Part shown: positions 34,839 through 44,900 of the stretch, piece after piece | How the letters are laid out: every line of letters starts with the position of its first letter | Numbering within the stretch: the stretch's first letter is position 1 | Source of the DNA: JAJDXW01 sp965202895 | GTDB taxonomy: Bacteria; Pseudomonadota; Gammaproteobacteria; HK1 | DNA: 64,000 bases | Assembly (NCBI GenBank): GCA_965202895.1 | Contig: OZ241901.1 | Location: forward strand, 2,046,001-2,110,000 | Direction of reading: 5' to 3' | Made by a program: the position numbers and the translations under genes | The notes under the pieces: generated by a model | What the model saw: the letters and a program-made list of their open reading frames with translations, nothing else | What the model was told of the DNA's origin: nothing | Database searches by the model: none

Positions 34839-35729
34839 ATGTTGCAGCACGGCATCGACGGCATCCGGGCGCATCTCGCGACCCTTCCTCCGATGCGCGA
34901 ACAGAGCGTCGAGGAAGCGCGGCAGATGTACGACAAGGCCCGGTACGTCTTCGCGCTTCCGGACGGGGTCGAGGTCGAGAGGGACGAGGTCGGCGGCGTG
35001 CCGGCCGAGATCGTCACCCCCGCCGAGCATGGTGCGGGGGTGCTCCTCTACCTCCACGGCGGCGGCTACGCCATCGGCTCCCCCGTCTCCCACCGGCATC
35101 TCGTGGCGGCGCTCGCGGCGGCGTCCCGCACCCGGGCCTTCGCCCTCGACTACCGGCGCGCGCCGGAGCATCCGTTTCCGGCCGCGGTGGACGACGCCCT
35201 GGCCGGGTACCGCGGCCTGCTCGACACGGGAACCGCTCCGCGCTCGATCGTCGTCGGCGGCGATTCGGCGGGCGGCGGCCTCACCGTCGCGGCCCTCCTC
35301 GCCATCCGGGACGCGGGGCTCGAGCTCCCGGCGGCGGGGGTTCTCATCTCCCCGTGGACGGACCTCACCAACGAGTCGGGGTCGTACCGGACCCGCGCGG
35401 ACCGTGACCCGCTGGTGTTCAAGGAGGACATCGACCGCTGGCGCGACGCCTATCTCGCCGGGGCCGACCCCCGCACCCCGCTCGCATCGCCGCTCCACGC
35501 GGACCTCTCGGGGCTGCCGCCCCTCCTCGTCCAGGTCGGCTCCGAGGAGGTGCTGCTCGACGATTCGCGCAAGCTCGCCGAGCGGTGCGAAGCGGCCGGG
35601 GTCGAGGCGACCCTCGAGATCGAGGACGGGATGATCCACGTCTGGCACTGGTTCGGGGAGTACCTCGACGAGGCGGGGTCGGCGGTGCGGCGGATCGGGG
35701 AGTTCGTGGCCGGCCGTCTCCCCGCCTGA
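34839..35729 (+). CDS. Alpha/beta hydrolase (hormone-sensitive-lipase-type esterase)
   Basis: This 296-residue serine esterase/lipase shows the oxyanion-hole motif YLHGGGYAIGS and the nucleophile elbow GGDSAGGGL. The acid is probably in LVQVGSEEVLLDD and the histidine in MIHVWHW. The start follows a GAGGAATG stretch. Substrate unknown. Its product could be the acid used by nearby CoA ligases. Confidence 0.9.
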   Translation: MLQHGIDGIRAHLATLPPMREQSVEEARQMYDKARYVFALPDGVEVERDEVGGVPAEIVTPAEHGAGVLLYLHGGGYAIGSPVSHRHLVAALAAASRTRAFALDYRRAPEHPFPAAVDDALAGYRGLLDTGTAPRSIVVGGDSAGGGLTVAALLAIRDAGLELPAAGVLISPWTDLTNESGSYRTRADRDPLVFKEDIDRWRDAYLAGADPRTPLASPLHADLSGLPPLLVQVGSEEVLLDDSRKLAERCEAAGVEATLEIEDGMIHVWHWFGEYLDEAGSAVRRIGEFVAGRLPA

Positions 35730-35900
35730 ACGCCGCCCCGCCCCCGGGGAGCCCCTTGCCGTCCGGAGCCGCGCCCCCGGACCTCTCGGGGGGATGCCGC
35801 GCCGGCGAGACGGCGGTGCCGTCCCAGGCCGGCATGGGATACGCGATGGAGTACCACGCGGGTGGAGGGCGCGGGCCGGCGGGCGCCCCGCCGGGCGCGC

Positions 35901-37187
35901 TCAGAGCAGGCCGAACGTGCGCGGGAGAAGCAGCGGGATGTCCGGGACGTAGGTGACCAGGACCAGGATGAGGGTCATCATCAGCCACGGCCAGAACATC
36001 CGGCGCGACACCTGCACGATGTTCCGCTCCGCGACGCTCGACGCGACGAAAAGGGTGATCCCGTAGGGCGGGGTCACCATGCCGATGGCGAAGTTCATGA
36101 CCACCACCAGGCCGAAGTGCACCGGATCGATGCCGAAGTCGATGGCGATGGGCATCAGCACCGGGACGAGGATCAGGATGGCCGCCAGGCTCTCCATGAA
36201 CATCCCGACCGCCATCAGCACGACGTTGATCATCAGCAGATAGGTCCACGGCTCGCTCGATACGGACCTGATCCACTCGGCGAGCGCGGCCGGCACGTTC
36301 GCGCTCGCCACCAGCCAGCCGAAGATGCTGGCCGTGCCGATGATCGTCATCACCGCCGCCGAGAGGGCGGAGGCGCGCAGGACCAGCCGCGGGAGGTCCC
36401 GGAGCGCCAGCTCCCGGTAGACCAGCATCGCGACGAGCAGGCCGTACAGGACGGCGACCGCGGCGGCCTCGGTCGGCGTGAACACCCCGCCCACGATGCC
36501 CCCGACGATGATCACCGGCATGCCCAGGGAGGGCAGGGCGGCCCGGAAGGTCCTTCCCAGACGGGCGAGGTCGAAGGGCTGGGTCTCGCGGTACTGCGGC
36601 CCGCCCCGGCGGGCGTGCGCGTAGGCGGCGAGGAGGAGCCCGGGCACGGTCAGCAGGCCGGGGAGGATCCCGGCGAGGAACATCGCGCCGACGGAGAGGT
36701 TGGAGACCAGCGCGACCACCACCATCATGAGGCTCGGGGGGATGATCTGCGCGAGCGACCCCGCGCAGGCGATCACCGCGGCGGAGAAGTCGATGTCGTA
36801 GCGCCGCCGGCGCAGCTCCGGCTGCATGATGGCCGATATCGCGGCCACGTCGGCCGACCCGGAGCCGGAGATCGCCGCGAGCCCGGTGGCCGCCACCACC
36901 GACACCATGAGCAGGCTGCCCACGATCCAGCCGACGAGGGCGGTCGCGAAGTCGACGATGCGCCGCGAGATCCCCCCCGCGTCCATGACCGCCCCCGCGA
37001 ACACGAAGAACGGGATGGCCATGATGGTGAACGAGTCGAGACCGTCGTACATCCGCTGGGCGACGATCGTGATCGGGATGTGCGGCTGCAGGATGAGCAG
37101 GGTCAGGGTGGCGGCGATGCCGAGAACGAAGACCACCGGCATCCCGGCGAGCAACAGCAGCAGGAACGCGGAGAGGGCGAGGGTCAC
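35901..37187 (-). CDS. dctM: TRAP transporter large permease (DctM family), system 2
   Basis: This 428-residue large membrane subunit has DctM signatures GLAAISGSGSADVAAISAIM, QIIPPSLMMVVVAL and GGVFTPTEAAAVAVLYGLL. The start is GTG at 37187, overlapping the dctQ stop (GTGA). It is the last gene of a dapA-dctP-dctQ-dctM operon. About 170 bases separate it from the convergent esterase gene, with no clear terminator. Confidence 0.93.
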   Translation of the reverse strand: MTLALSAFLLLLLAGMPVVFVLGIAATLTLLILQPHIPITIVAQRMYDGLDSFTIMAIPFFVFAGAVMDAGGISRRIVDFATALVGWIVGSLLMVSVVAATGLAAISGSGSADVAAISAIMQPELRRRRYDIDFSAAVIACAGSLAQIIPPSLMMVVVALVSNLSVGAMFLAGILPGLLTVPGLLLAAYAHARRGGPQYRETQPFDLARLGRTFRAALPSLGMPVIIVGGIVGGVFTPTEAAAVAVLYGLLVAMLVYRELALRDLPRLVLRASALSAAVMTIIGTASIFGWLVASANVPAALAEWIRSVSSEPWTYLLMINVVLMAVGMFMESLAAILILVPVLMPIAIDFGIDPVHFGLVVVMNFAIGMVTPPYGITLFVASSVAERNIVQVSRRMFWPWLMMTLILVLVTYVPDIPLLLPRTFGLL

Positions 37188-37714
37188 GGCCCGGCCTCCG
37201 CCGCCCTCGTCCCCTTGCGCGCCCCGAACGGGTCCCGCCAGCGGTCCACCACGGAGAGCACGATTTCGAGGCCGAAGTAGACCGCGCCGATGGGAATGCA
37301 GAGGTAGACGATCCACATCGGGATGAGCAGCACGGGGGAGGTCTCGAACGCCCACCCGAGCTCCAGCAGCGGCAGGCTGCCGAGCACCACCACGGCGAGG
37401 AACCAGAGGCAGCCGGCCGCGATCAGCACGGACAGGGCGCGCGCCGCGCCCCGCGGCAGCATCGCCGCCAGGGCGTCCACCGCCACGTGCCACCCGAACC
37501 GCATGGCGATGCCGGCCCCCATGAAGACCACCCAGATCTGGGCGAAGCGGGCCGTCTCCTCCGTCCAGGAGATCGAATAGTTGAACAGGTAGCGGCCGAA
37601 GACCTGGGCGAGTACGGCCAGGGTCATCCAGGCGAAGCAGACGACGACCAGGGTGCTCGCGAGCACGCGGACGCTACGGACCGCGCCGAGCGCGATGGAG
37701 CGAAGGACGCTCAC
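37184..37714 (-). CDS. dctQ: TRAP transporter small permease (DctQ family), system 2
   Basis: This 176-residue small subunit has four hydrophobic segments and the family motif FNYSISWTEETARFAQIW. It has normal length, without the long tail of the system 1 homologue. It is coupled to dctM and lies 143 bases downstream of dctP. Confidence 0.9.
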   Translation of the reverse strand: MSVLRSIALGAVRSVRVLASTLVVVCFAWMTLAVLAQVFGRYLFNYSISWTEETARFAQIWVVFMGAGIAMRFGWHVAVDALAAMLPRGAARALSVLIAAGCLWFLAVVVLGSLPLLELGWAFETSPVLLIPMWIVYLCIPIGAVYFGLEIVLSVVDRWRDPFGARKGTRAAEAGP

Positions 37715-37857
37715 GTGGGCCTGCCGGCGGACGCCCCGGAATCAGCCGCCCGGCCCCGCCGCGCGGGCCGGGGTCGGGCTCGGAGCCCGGCGGCCGGGGC
37801 GGGGGCTCCGCCCGCCGTACCCGGCCGGCTGCTTCCGGGCCCGCGGCGGCTCCCCGG

Positions 37858-38841
37858 CTATCTGGTGTCCTGGATCATCTCGAGGAGCCGCTTCTCGTCC
37901 TCGGTGGTGAGGAACTCGTCGTAGACCTTCGCGGCCGCCTCCCGGAAGGGCCGCGGATCGAGGGTGGTGATCGTGACCCCCGCCTTCTTCAGGTCCTCGA
38001 GCCGCTTCTTGTCGCCGGCCGCGTAGTGGTCCTGCTCCCAGACCGCGGCCTCGTGTCCGCCTTCGAGCAGGGCGGACCGCACGTCCGCCGGCAGGCTCGC
38101 GAACTTCTTCTCGGACATGATGATCGGCGCGGTCAGGATGGTCCAGCCGACCTGGCTCCAATACGGCGCCACTTCATAGAACTTCTTCTCGAAGTAGTTG
38201 GTGTTCGCCGCCTCGGCCCCGTCCACGACCCCGGTCTGCAACGAGGAATAGAGCTCCGCATAGCTGATGGGGGTCGCGTTGGCGCCGAACGCGTTGAACG
38301 CGGCCATGTGGTACTTGCTCTGCATGGTGCGGATCTTGAGCCCGCCCAGGTCGTCGAAGGAGTTGACCGGGGCCTTGCTCATGATGTGGCGAACCCCGAC
38401 GTTGTAGACGCCGAGGAGGCGGATGCCCCGCTTCGAGACGATGGCGTTGATCTCCTGGAGCACCGGACCGCGCAGCACCGCGATCATGTGGTCCTCGTCG
38501 CGGAACAGGAACGGCATGTCGAAGATCTTGAGCTCCGGCACGAAGTTGGTGAGCGGCGCGTTGGAAGGCGAGGTGATGTCCAGGCTGCCGGTCAGCACCT
38601 GCTTGATCATCTCGACCTCGCCGCCGAGCTGCATGTTGGGGAAGATCTCGATGGTGGCCTTGCCGTCCGTCGCCGTTTCCAGATGCTCGGCCATCATGTG
38701 CAACCCGAGGTCCATCGGCTGCCCGGCATTCTGGGAATGGCCGGCCTTGAGGACGATGTCGGCCGCGAGGGCCGGCGCCGCGATCATCGCGCCGAGCGCG
38801 GCGATTGCCGCGGTGATGCTCCTGTGCGTTCCCGTCTTCAT
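37858..38841 (-). CDS. dctP: TRAP transporter substrate-binding protein (DctP family), system 2
   Basis: This 327-residue periplasmic receptor has signal peptide MKTGTHRSITAAIAALGAMI ending near ALAAD. DctP features include LKAGHSQNAGQPMDLGLHMM, DDLGGLKIRTMQSKYHM with the ligand-binding Arg, and GVVDGAEAANTNYFEKKFYE. It is preceded by a dapA-like gene 77 bases upstream. That association suggests its ligand is the substrate of the adjacent amino-acid-like catabolic enzymes. Confidence 0.92.
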   Translation of the reverse strand: MKTGTHRSITAAIAALGAMIAAPALAADIVLKAGHSQNAGQPMDLGLHMMAEHLETATDGKATIEIFPNMQLGGEVEMIKQVLTGSLDITSPSNAPLTNFVPELKIFDMPFLFRDEDHMIAVLRGPVLQEINAIVSKRGIRLLGVYNVGVRHIMSKAPVNSFDDLGGLKIRTMQSKYHMAAFNAFGANATPISYAELYSSLQTGVVDGAEAANTNYFEKKFYEVAPYWSQVGWTILTAPIIMSEKKFASLPADVRSALLEGGHEAAVWEQDHYAAGDKKRLEDLKKAGVTITTLDPRPFREAAAKVYDEFLTTEDEKRLLEMIQDTR

Positions 38842-38918
38842 TCGTTCAACCCTCCGGTTCGCGGTCAGGAATGGGGCGCCGGTTCCCGGCGAGGCCGGCG
38901 GCGGGGCCGGGCCGCGGG

Positions 38919-39824
38919 TCACGCGGCCTCCTCCGCGAGGACCCCGAGATCCGACAGCACCCGCCGCAGGGCGGCCACGCGCGGCGCCGGCAACGGCTGC
39001 CGGGGCGGCCTCGGCGGGCCCATGGACATGCCGGCGAGCGTGAGCGCGGCCTTGGTCGCCGACACGTACAGGTCGCCGGAGATGGCGTCGAGCAGCGGCA
39101 GCAGCCGGTGGTACAGCGCCCGCCCGGCGCCGGCGTCGCCCTTCGCGGTCAGGTCGTACACGTCGGCGGACATGCGCGGCACGACGTTGCCGCAGACCGA
39201 CACCCAACCCTTGGCGCCGAGCATGATCGAATCCCAGGCATGATAGCCGGCGATCACCGTCATCCGGTCCTCGGCGAGCCGGCGGATCTCGTCGACGCGC
39301 GAGACGTCGCCGCTCGATTCCTTGATGTAGAGGACGTTGTCGATCTCCGCGAGGCGCGCCACGAAGCGCGGCCGGAGGTCGACGTTCGCGGTGTTCGGAT
39401 TGTTGTAGATCGTGACGGGAAGGGCAATCGCCTCGGCGATGCGCCGGTAGTGCGCGAACAGCTCGTCCTCCGTCGGGGAGCTGTAGTAGGGGGGTACGAT
39501 CATCACCCCGTCCGCCCCGAGCCGCTCCGCCTCGCGGCTGAAGGCGACCGCCCGGTCGGTCCACTCGTCCGCGGCGCCGACCACCACCGGGACCCTTCCC
39601 GCCGCCTGGCCGACGACCGCCTCGACGAGCGCGGTGCGCTCCTCCCGCGTCACGGACAGGAACTCGCCGGTGCTGCCGAGGGGGATCAGCCCCGGAACCC
39701 CCTCTTCGATCTGCCAATCGACGAAGCGGCGCACCGCGGGGAGGTCCACGGCCGAGCCGTCCGGGGTGAACGGGGTCACCATGACGGTGAGACTGCCTTC
39801 GAAGCCGCGCACGAGGTTCGCCAT
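38919..39824 (-). CDS. DapA-family aldolase/deaminase, paralogue 1
   Basis: This 301-residue TIM-barrel lyase of the dihydrodipicolinate synthase family has the GSTGE motif, a catalytic-triad tyrosine in TIYNNP and the Schiff-base lysine in VLYIKESSGD. Located with a TRAP transporter, a second DapA homologue and a fused amino-acid dehydrogenase-like protein, it is unlikely to be the lysine-biosynthetic enzyme. A pyrroline-4-hydroxy-2-carboxylate deaminase (LhpC-like) role, or another 2-keto acid lyase role, is inference. It is the first gene of the transporter operon. Confidence 0.85.
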   Translation of the reverse strand: MANLVRGFEGSLTVMVTPFTPDGSAVDLPAVRRFVDWQIEEGVPGLIPLGSTGEFLSVTREERTALVEAVVGQAAGRVPVVVGAADEWTDRAVAFSREAERLGADGVMIVPPYYSSPTEDELFAHYRRIAEAIALPVTIYNNPNTANVDLRPRFVARLAEIDNVLYIKESSGDVSRVDEIRRLAEDRMTVIAGYHAWDSIMLGAKGWVSVCGNVVPRMSADVYDLTAKGDAGAGRALYHRLLPLLDAISGDLYVSATKAALTLAGMSMGPPRPPRQPLPAPRVAALRRVLSDLGVLAEEAA

Positions 39825-40642
39825 CCTGCTTCGAGCCTGGGTGTCGGGCCGTCCCCGCCCGGCCGATGCGCCCGGCCCCGCGCCGCTCGGACACCGGGGG
39901 CCGAAGGCGGCCGTGGGCAGAGGTCCGGCCTCGGCGAATGTAGCGGCTCGCCCCGAGCAGGGTCAAACGGTTCCGCCGCCGGCCCAGGGCAATCGCATCT
40001 GGACGGAATACGTCGTCCGCACCGCCCGGAGCCGTCCGCCAGACACGACGAACGGCCTTCCAGCCGGTTCGTCAGGCCGATCTCGGCGCTCCGCACCCGG
40101 AAATCGACCCCTGGCAACGCCCGCTCGGCCATCACGACGCATCTGGAATCCCGAATGCGATCGCCCTGCCGCCGACCGGGCCGCGCGGAGCGCCTTCCGG
40201 CCTCCGGGGCGCACCGCGCCGGCCGCGACTACGCGCCGGCGGCGAGGAGAATCGGAGCTGCGGCTTGCCGGAAACGCGGGCGCCCCGCCACCGGGTCGGC
40301 CGGCTCCCCCAGGCCCTTCGCCATGCTCACGCCGCCACGGCGATCACGCCGGCGCCGGGCGGCGCGAAGAGGCCGGGAGGGCCGATCCAGGAGTCCGCGC
40401 CGTAGAAAATTTTCTGGAATTCATCCCCACATCATCTTTCTCCACCAACCCTTTCCGGAGGGGTTCTACGGCGCAGGCTCCTGGCGAACGATCCCGTTCG
40501 CGATCGGCCGGGTCCGCGGGCCGGGCCTCGGGGCGGCGAGGGTCCGGGAGGCGCCCCCCGCGGAGGACGGTGCACACCCGCCGCTCATCGTGCGCCGTGG
40601 ACCGGGGCGGCGGCCGGGCCGTCCCGCCCGGGATCCGGGAGA
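39825..40642. other. Intergenic region between the two dapA-like genes, with a long inverted repeat
   Basis: About 820 bases hold no supported gene. The notable item is the 78-bp inverted-repeat structure at 40397-40474. Elsewhere only GC-rich, non-protein-like open stretches are seen. The promoter of the dapA1-TRAP operon should lie near 39830-39960, but no convincing -10/-35 pair was recognised. Confidence 0.45.
40397..40474. repeat. 78-bp element with 11-bp perfect ends and a nested palindrome
   Basis: GCGCCGTAGAA at 40397-40407 is exactly complementary to TTCTACGGCGC at 40464-40474. Inside, AGAAAATTTTCT (40405-40416) is a 12-base perfect palindrome. The central part is unusually AT-rich for this genome. 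It may be a regulatory structure or a very small mobile element. It encodes nothing. Confidence 0.55.
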
Positions 40643-41557
40643 TCAGGCCGCCCGGTCCACCGGCGGCAGCATCTGCTCGAAGAGCCCGGCCTCGGTCAGG
40701 ATCCTCCGCAGCTCCGGGAGCCGCTCCGCACGCAGGGGGAGACGCGGCGGGCGCGGGTCGCCCATGTCCCGGCCCAGCATCCTGAACGCCGCCTTCATGC
40801 CGTGCACGTAGAGATGGTCGCCGAGAAAGTCGATGATCGGGGTCAGCTCCTCGAACACCTTCCAGGCCGCATCCCGGTCGTTCCGGTCGACCGCCAGCTC
40901 GAAGAGCTCCGCGCACTTGCGCGGCATGACGTTCGCGCACACGGACACCCACCCCTCGGCGCCGACCATGAAGGACTCGTACCCGAGGTAGCCCGCGAAG
41001 ACGGTCATCTTCCCCCGGCACAGATCGTTGATCCGATAGACGCGCCGGGTGTCCGTGGTCGACTCCTTGATGTACGAGACGTTGTCGATCTCCGCGAGGC
41101 GGGCGACCAGCGGAGGCTCGATGTCGAGCACCGTCGAAGCGGGATGGTTGTAGAGCATGATCGGCAGCGAGACCGCTTCGGCGACGCGCCGGTAGTGGTG
41201 GAAGATCTCCTCCTCGTCGATCCAGCAGTAGTAGGGGGTCAGCACCATCGCCGCATCGGCGCCGACCCGCTCCGCGTCGCGGGTGTAGCGGATGACGTCG
41301 TCGGTGCTCTCCGCGGCGGTCCCCACGACGACCGGGACCCGGCCCGCGGCCTGCTCCACGACGATGCGCGACACGTCGTGGCGCTCCTCGTCGGACAGGG
41401 ACAGGAACTCCCCGTTGCTGGCGAGGGCGATGATCCCGTGGATCCCCTCCGAGATCTGGAAGTCGACGAGCCAGCGCAGCATCTCTTCGTTGACCCGTGC
41501 TCCGCCCTCGTGGAACGGGGTCACGATCACGGTGTACGTGCCTCGCAGTCGGGGCAT
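40643..41557 (-). CDS. DapA-family aldolase/deaminase, paralogue 2
   Basis: This 304-residue TIM-barrel lyase is similar in layout to paralogue 1. It has ASNGEFLSLS in place of GSTGE, LYNHPAST with the tyrosine, and VSYIKESTTD with the Schiff-base lysine. ATG at 41557 is standard. It is divergent from the triple-fusion oxidase, which would supply an imine or keto-acid substrate. The specific reaction is not known. Confidence 0.85.
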   Translation of the reverse strand: MPRLRGTYTVIVTPFHEGGARVNEEMLRWLVDFQISEGIHGIIALASNGEFLSLSDEERHDVSRIVVEQAAGRVPVVVGTAAESTDDVIRYTRDAERVGADAAMVLTPYYCWIDEEEIFHHYRRVAEAVSLPIMLYNHPASTVLDIEPPLVARLAEIDNVSYIKESTTDTRRVYRINDLCRGKMTVFAGYLGYESFMVGAEGWVSVCANVMPRKCAELFELAVDRNDRDAAWKVFEELTPIIDFLGDHLYVHGMKAAFRMLGRDMGDPRPPRLPLRAERLPELRRILTEAGLFEQMLPPVDRAA

Positions 41558-41972
41558 GTCCGATACCTCCCGGCCCGGTCGGCCGATGGTGGGGCTCGGC
41601 GCTATCCTACCCGTGCGGCCGGCGGATCGGAAAGGCCCGGGCTCCGGGCTGCCGCTTCGGGACCATCTCTTCATGCTCGCTCCTCCTCCATCCGCCAGGG
41701 CCGATTCACGCCGACCGAATCGCGGCCAGGCCTCGATGCCCACCGCTCTTCCTGGAAACGGCGCGCCCTGGGAACGCCTGTGTCCGTGGGAGGCTCCGTT
41801 TCCAGGACCTCCGCCGCCCTGATTCGACCGAACCGGGTTCGCCGGCGCGAACCAGCTCCGCGGCATGAAACGGCCCTGCTCCGTCCGCTCCCACCGCTTG
41901 CCCTCGTCCGATTTCGGCGGGTTCCGATCGACGGCTTGATCCACGCGCGCCGGGCGACGATCCTCGCTCCTC
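41558..41972. other. Divergent dapA2/oxidase intergenic region
   Basis: This gap of about 415 bases is largely occupied by repeat R1 copy C. No gene is supported. Any shared regulatory sequences for the two divergent genes would have to lie in or around R1. Confidence 0.45.
41699..41874 (-). repeat. Dispersed repeat R1, copy C
   Basis: Read on the minus strand it begins CCGTTTCATGCCGCGGAGC and ends TCGGTCGGCGTGAATCGG. It contains TTCGCGCCGGCGAACCCGG, TTCGGTCGAATC and GGGCATCGAGGCC, as in copies B and D. Internal arms CCTGGAAACG and CGTTTCCAGG pair. This is the longest copy and looks complete. Confidence 0.75.
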
Positions 41973-44900
41973 ATGACGGATCCTTCCCCCCATGCCGCCC
42001 ATCCCCCCCATGCCGCCCGGACGGACGGCCGCCTCCTCGACGGCCGCGTCCGCCCCTCGGGCGCACCCGTCCACATCGAGTTCGAGGGGAAGACGATCCC
42101 CGCGTACGAGGGAGAGACGATCGCCGCGGCGGTGACCGCGGCGGGCGTCCGCGCCCTGCGCCGGAACCGGCAGGGCGAAGCGCGGGGCGTCTACTGCGGC
42201 ATGGGGGTGTGCTTCGAGTGCCTGGTGAACGTGGACGGCCGCGGCGGCCAGCGCGCCTGCATGACCCCGGTGCGGGCCGGCATGAGGGTGCGCGTGCAGC
42301 GCCACGGCGCCGGGGCGGCCGGCGCCCCGGCGGCGCCTCTCGCTCCGGCGCCGGACGGCGGGACGCCCGTCATCGAGGCCGGCCTCCTCGTGCTCGGCGC
42401 GGGTCCGGCCGGCCTCGCCGCGGCGCACGCCGCCGCGGGCGCCGAGGCGGACGTCACCGTGCTCGACGAGCGGCCGGCGCCGGGCGGGCAGTACTACAAG
42501 CAGATCGCGGCGAGCCACACGTTCGCGCCGGGGCGACCGCCGGACCGGCAATTCGCCGCCGGCCTCGACCTCATCGAGCGGGTCCGCCGCGCGGGGGTGC
42601 GCCTGATCGGCGAGGCGGTCGTGTGGGGCGCGTTCCACGATCCCGACGCCGGTCCGGAGATCGGCGTGTTCCGGGCGGGCCGGGTCGAAAGGTACCGCGC
42701 GCGCCGGCTCGTGGTGGCCACCGGCGCCTGCGAACGGCCGTTCCCGGCGCCGGGCTGGACCCTGCCGGGGGTGATGGGGAGCGGCGCCGCCCAGACCCTC
42801 GCCCGCGCCTACCGGGTCGCCCCCGGCCGCCGGGTGCTGGTCGCCGGTCACGGCCCGCTCAACTTCCAGGTGGCGTGCGAGCTCGCCCGGGGCGGGGTCG
42901 AGGTCGTGGGCGTCGCGGAGATGGCGGCCCGTCCCGGGCTTCGCCACGCGGCCGCCGTCTGGACGATGGTGCGCAGCGCCCCCGATCTGGCCGCGGACGG
43001 CCTCCGCTACCTCGCGGCCCTCGCCCGCCGGCGGATCCCGATCTTCTACCGGCACGCCCTGCTGCGGGCCGAGGGCGCGGGGGCGGTCGAGCGGGCCACC
43101 CTGGTCCGCATCGACGAGGCCGGCCGGCCCGTCGCCGGTACGGAGCGCGGCTTCGACGTGGATACCCTGTGCCTGGGCTACGGCTTCCTGCCGTCCACCG
43201 AGGTCACCCGGCTGCTCGGGTGCCGCCACCGGGGGGACGACGGGCGGCCCGGCGCGCTCGTCGTCGAGCGGGACCCGGACGGGCAAACGTCGATCCCCGG
43301 GGTGTACGTGGCGGGGGACTGCGCAGGCATTGGCGGGGCGCGGCTGGCCCTGGCGCAAGGGACTCTCGCCGGCCTCGCCGCGGCCCGCGGGTCGGGCGAA
43401 GCGGGCGGAAGGGACGACCCCGCCCTCCCCCGGACCACCCCGTCGGCTTCGGCGCGGCGCGCGGGCGGTCGCGCGGCGGCGTTTCAGCAGGGGCTGTGGA
43501 AGCTGTTCGACGCGCCCTTGCCCGCCGACGAATTCATGCCCGACGACTCCGTGGTCTGCCGTTGCGAGACCGTGCGGGCGGGCGTCCTTCGCGGGCTGAT
43601 CCGGGAGGGGTTCGACGAAATCGGCGCGCTCAAGCGCATGACGCGGGTCGGCATGGGCCACTGCCAGGGCCGCTGTTGCGGTCCGGTGGTGGCGAGGCTG
43701 TGCGCCGCCGCGGCCGGCCGGAAGATGGACGAGGGGGAGCTGTTCGCGCCGCGCTTTCCGGCGAAGCCGATCCCCGCGGCGGCCCTCGCGGCCGAGAAGG
43801 CGGAGTGGACGGAGGAGGGCGCGGGCCGGGAGCCGCCGGCCTCGCCGTACCGCGCCGCGGGCCGCGGGAAGCCGGGGCGGCCCGCCGCAGGCACGGGCGG
43901 CGCCGCCGACGTGGCCATCGTGGGGGCCGGCATCCTGGGGACGTGCACCGCGTACTACCTCGTCCGCGAAGGGGTGGACGTCGCCCTGCTGGAACGCGGC
44001 CAGCCGAACGGAGAGGCATCGGGGAACAACGCCGGCAGCCTCCACGTGCAGCTTCTCGCCTACGATTTCGGCGGCCGGGCGCAGGCGGGCGGCGGCCCCG
44101 CCGCCGCGAGCCTGCCGTTGCAGCGTGAATCGGCCGCCATGTGGCCGGCGCTCGCCGAGGAGCTGGGCCGGGACTTGGAGATCGAGATCACCGGCGGCCT
44201 GATGGTCGCGGAAGACGCGGCCCATCTCGCGGGGCTCCGCGAAAAGGCCCGGCTGGAGCGCCGCCACGGGACCGAGGTGGAGGTGCTCTCCGCCCGCGAG
44301 CTGCGCGACCTCGCGCCGTACCTCTCCGATTCCCTCGCCGGCGCCGCGTGGTGTCCCGCGGAAGGCAAGATCAACCCGATGACCGCGGCGCCCGCGATCC
44401 TCGCCCAGGCCGCCGCCAGGGGGCTCCGGGTGTTCCGGGAGACCGAGGTTCGCGCCATCGAACCCAAGGCCGGCGGCGGCTTCGAGCTGCGGACGAACCG
44501 GGGACGGCTCCGGGCCGGCAAGGTGCTGAACGCGGGCGGCGGATGGTCCGGGCGGATCGCGGCCCTGGCCGGGGAGCGCCTCCCCGTCCGCGCCCACCCG
44601 ATCCAGCTCGTCGTCACCGAACCCGCGCCACCGCTCACCCGCCACCTGCTCGCCTGCGCAGGCCGCCATCTGACAATGAAGCAGTTCCGGAACGGCAACC
44701 TCGTGCTGGGGGGCGGCTGGCCGGCGGAGGCGGACCCCGCGGCCGGGCGCCCCCGGGTGCTTCGCGAGAGCCTGGAAGGCAACCTGTGGGTCTCGCAGCG
44801 GGTGCTGCCGGCCCTCGCGACCCTGCACGTCATCCGCTCCTGGGCGGCCGTGAACGTCGCCATCGACGGCGCCCCGCTCCTCGGCGAGTCGCCGGGCGTG

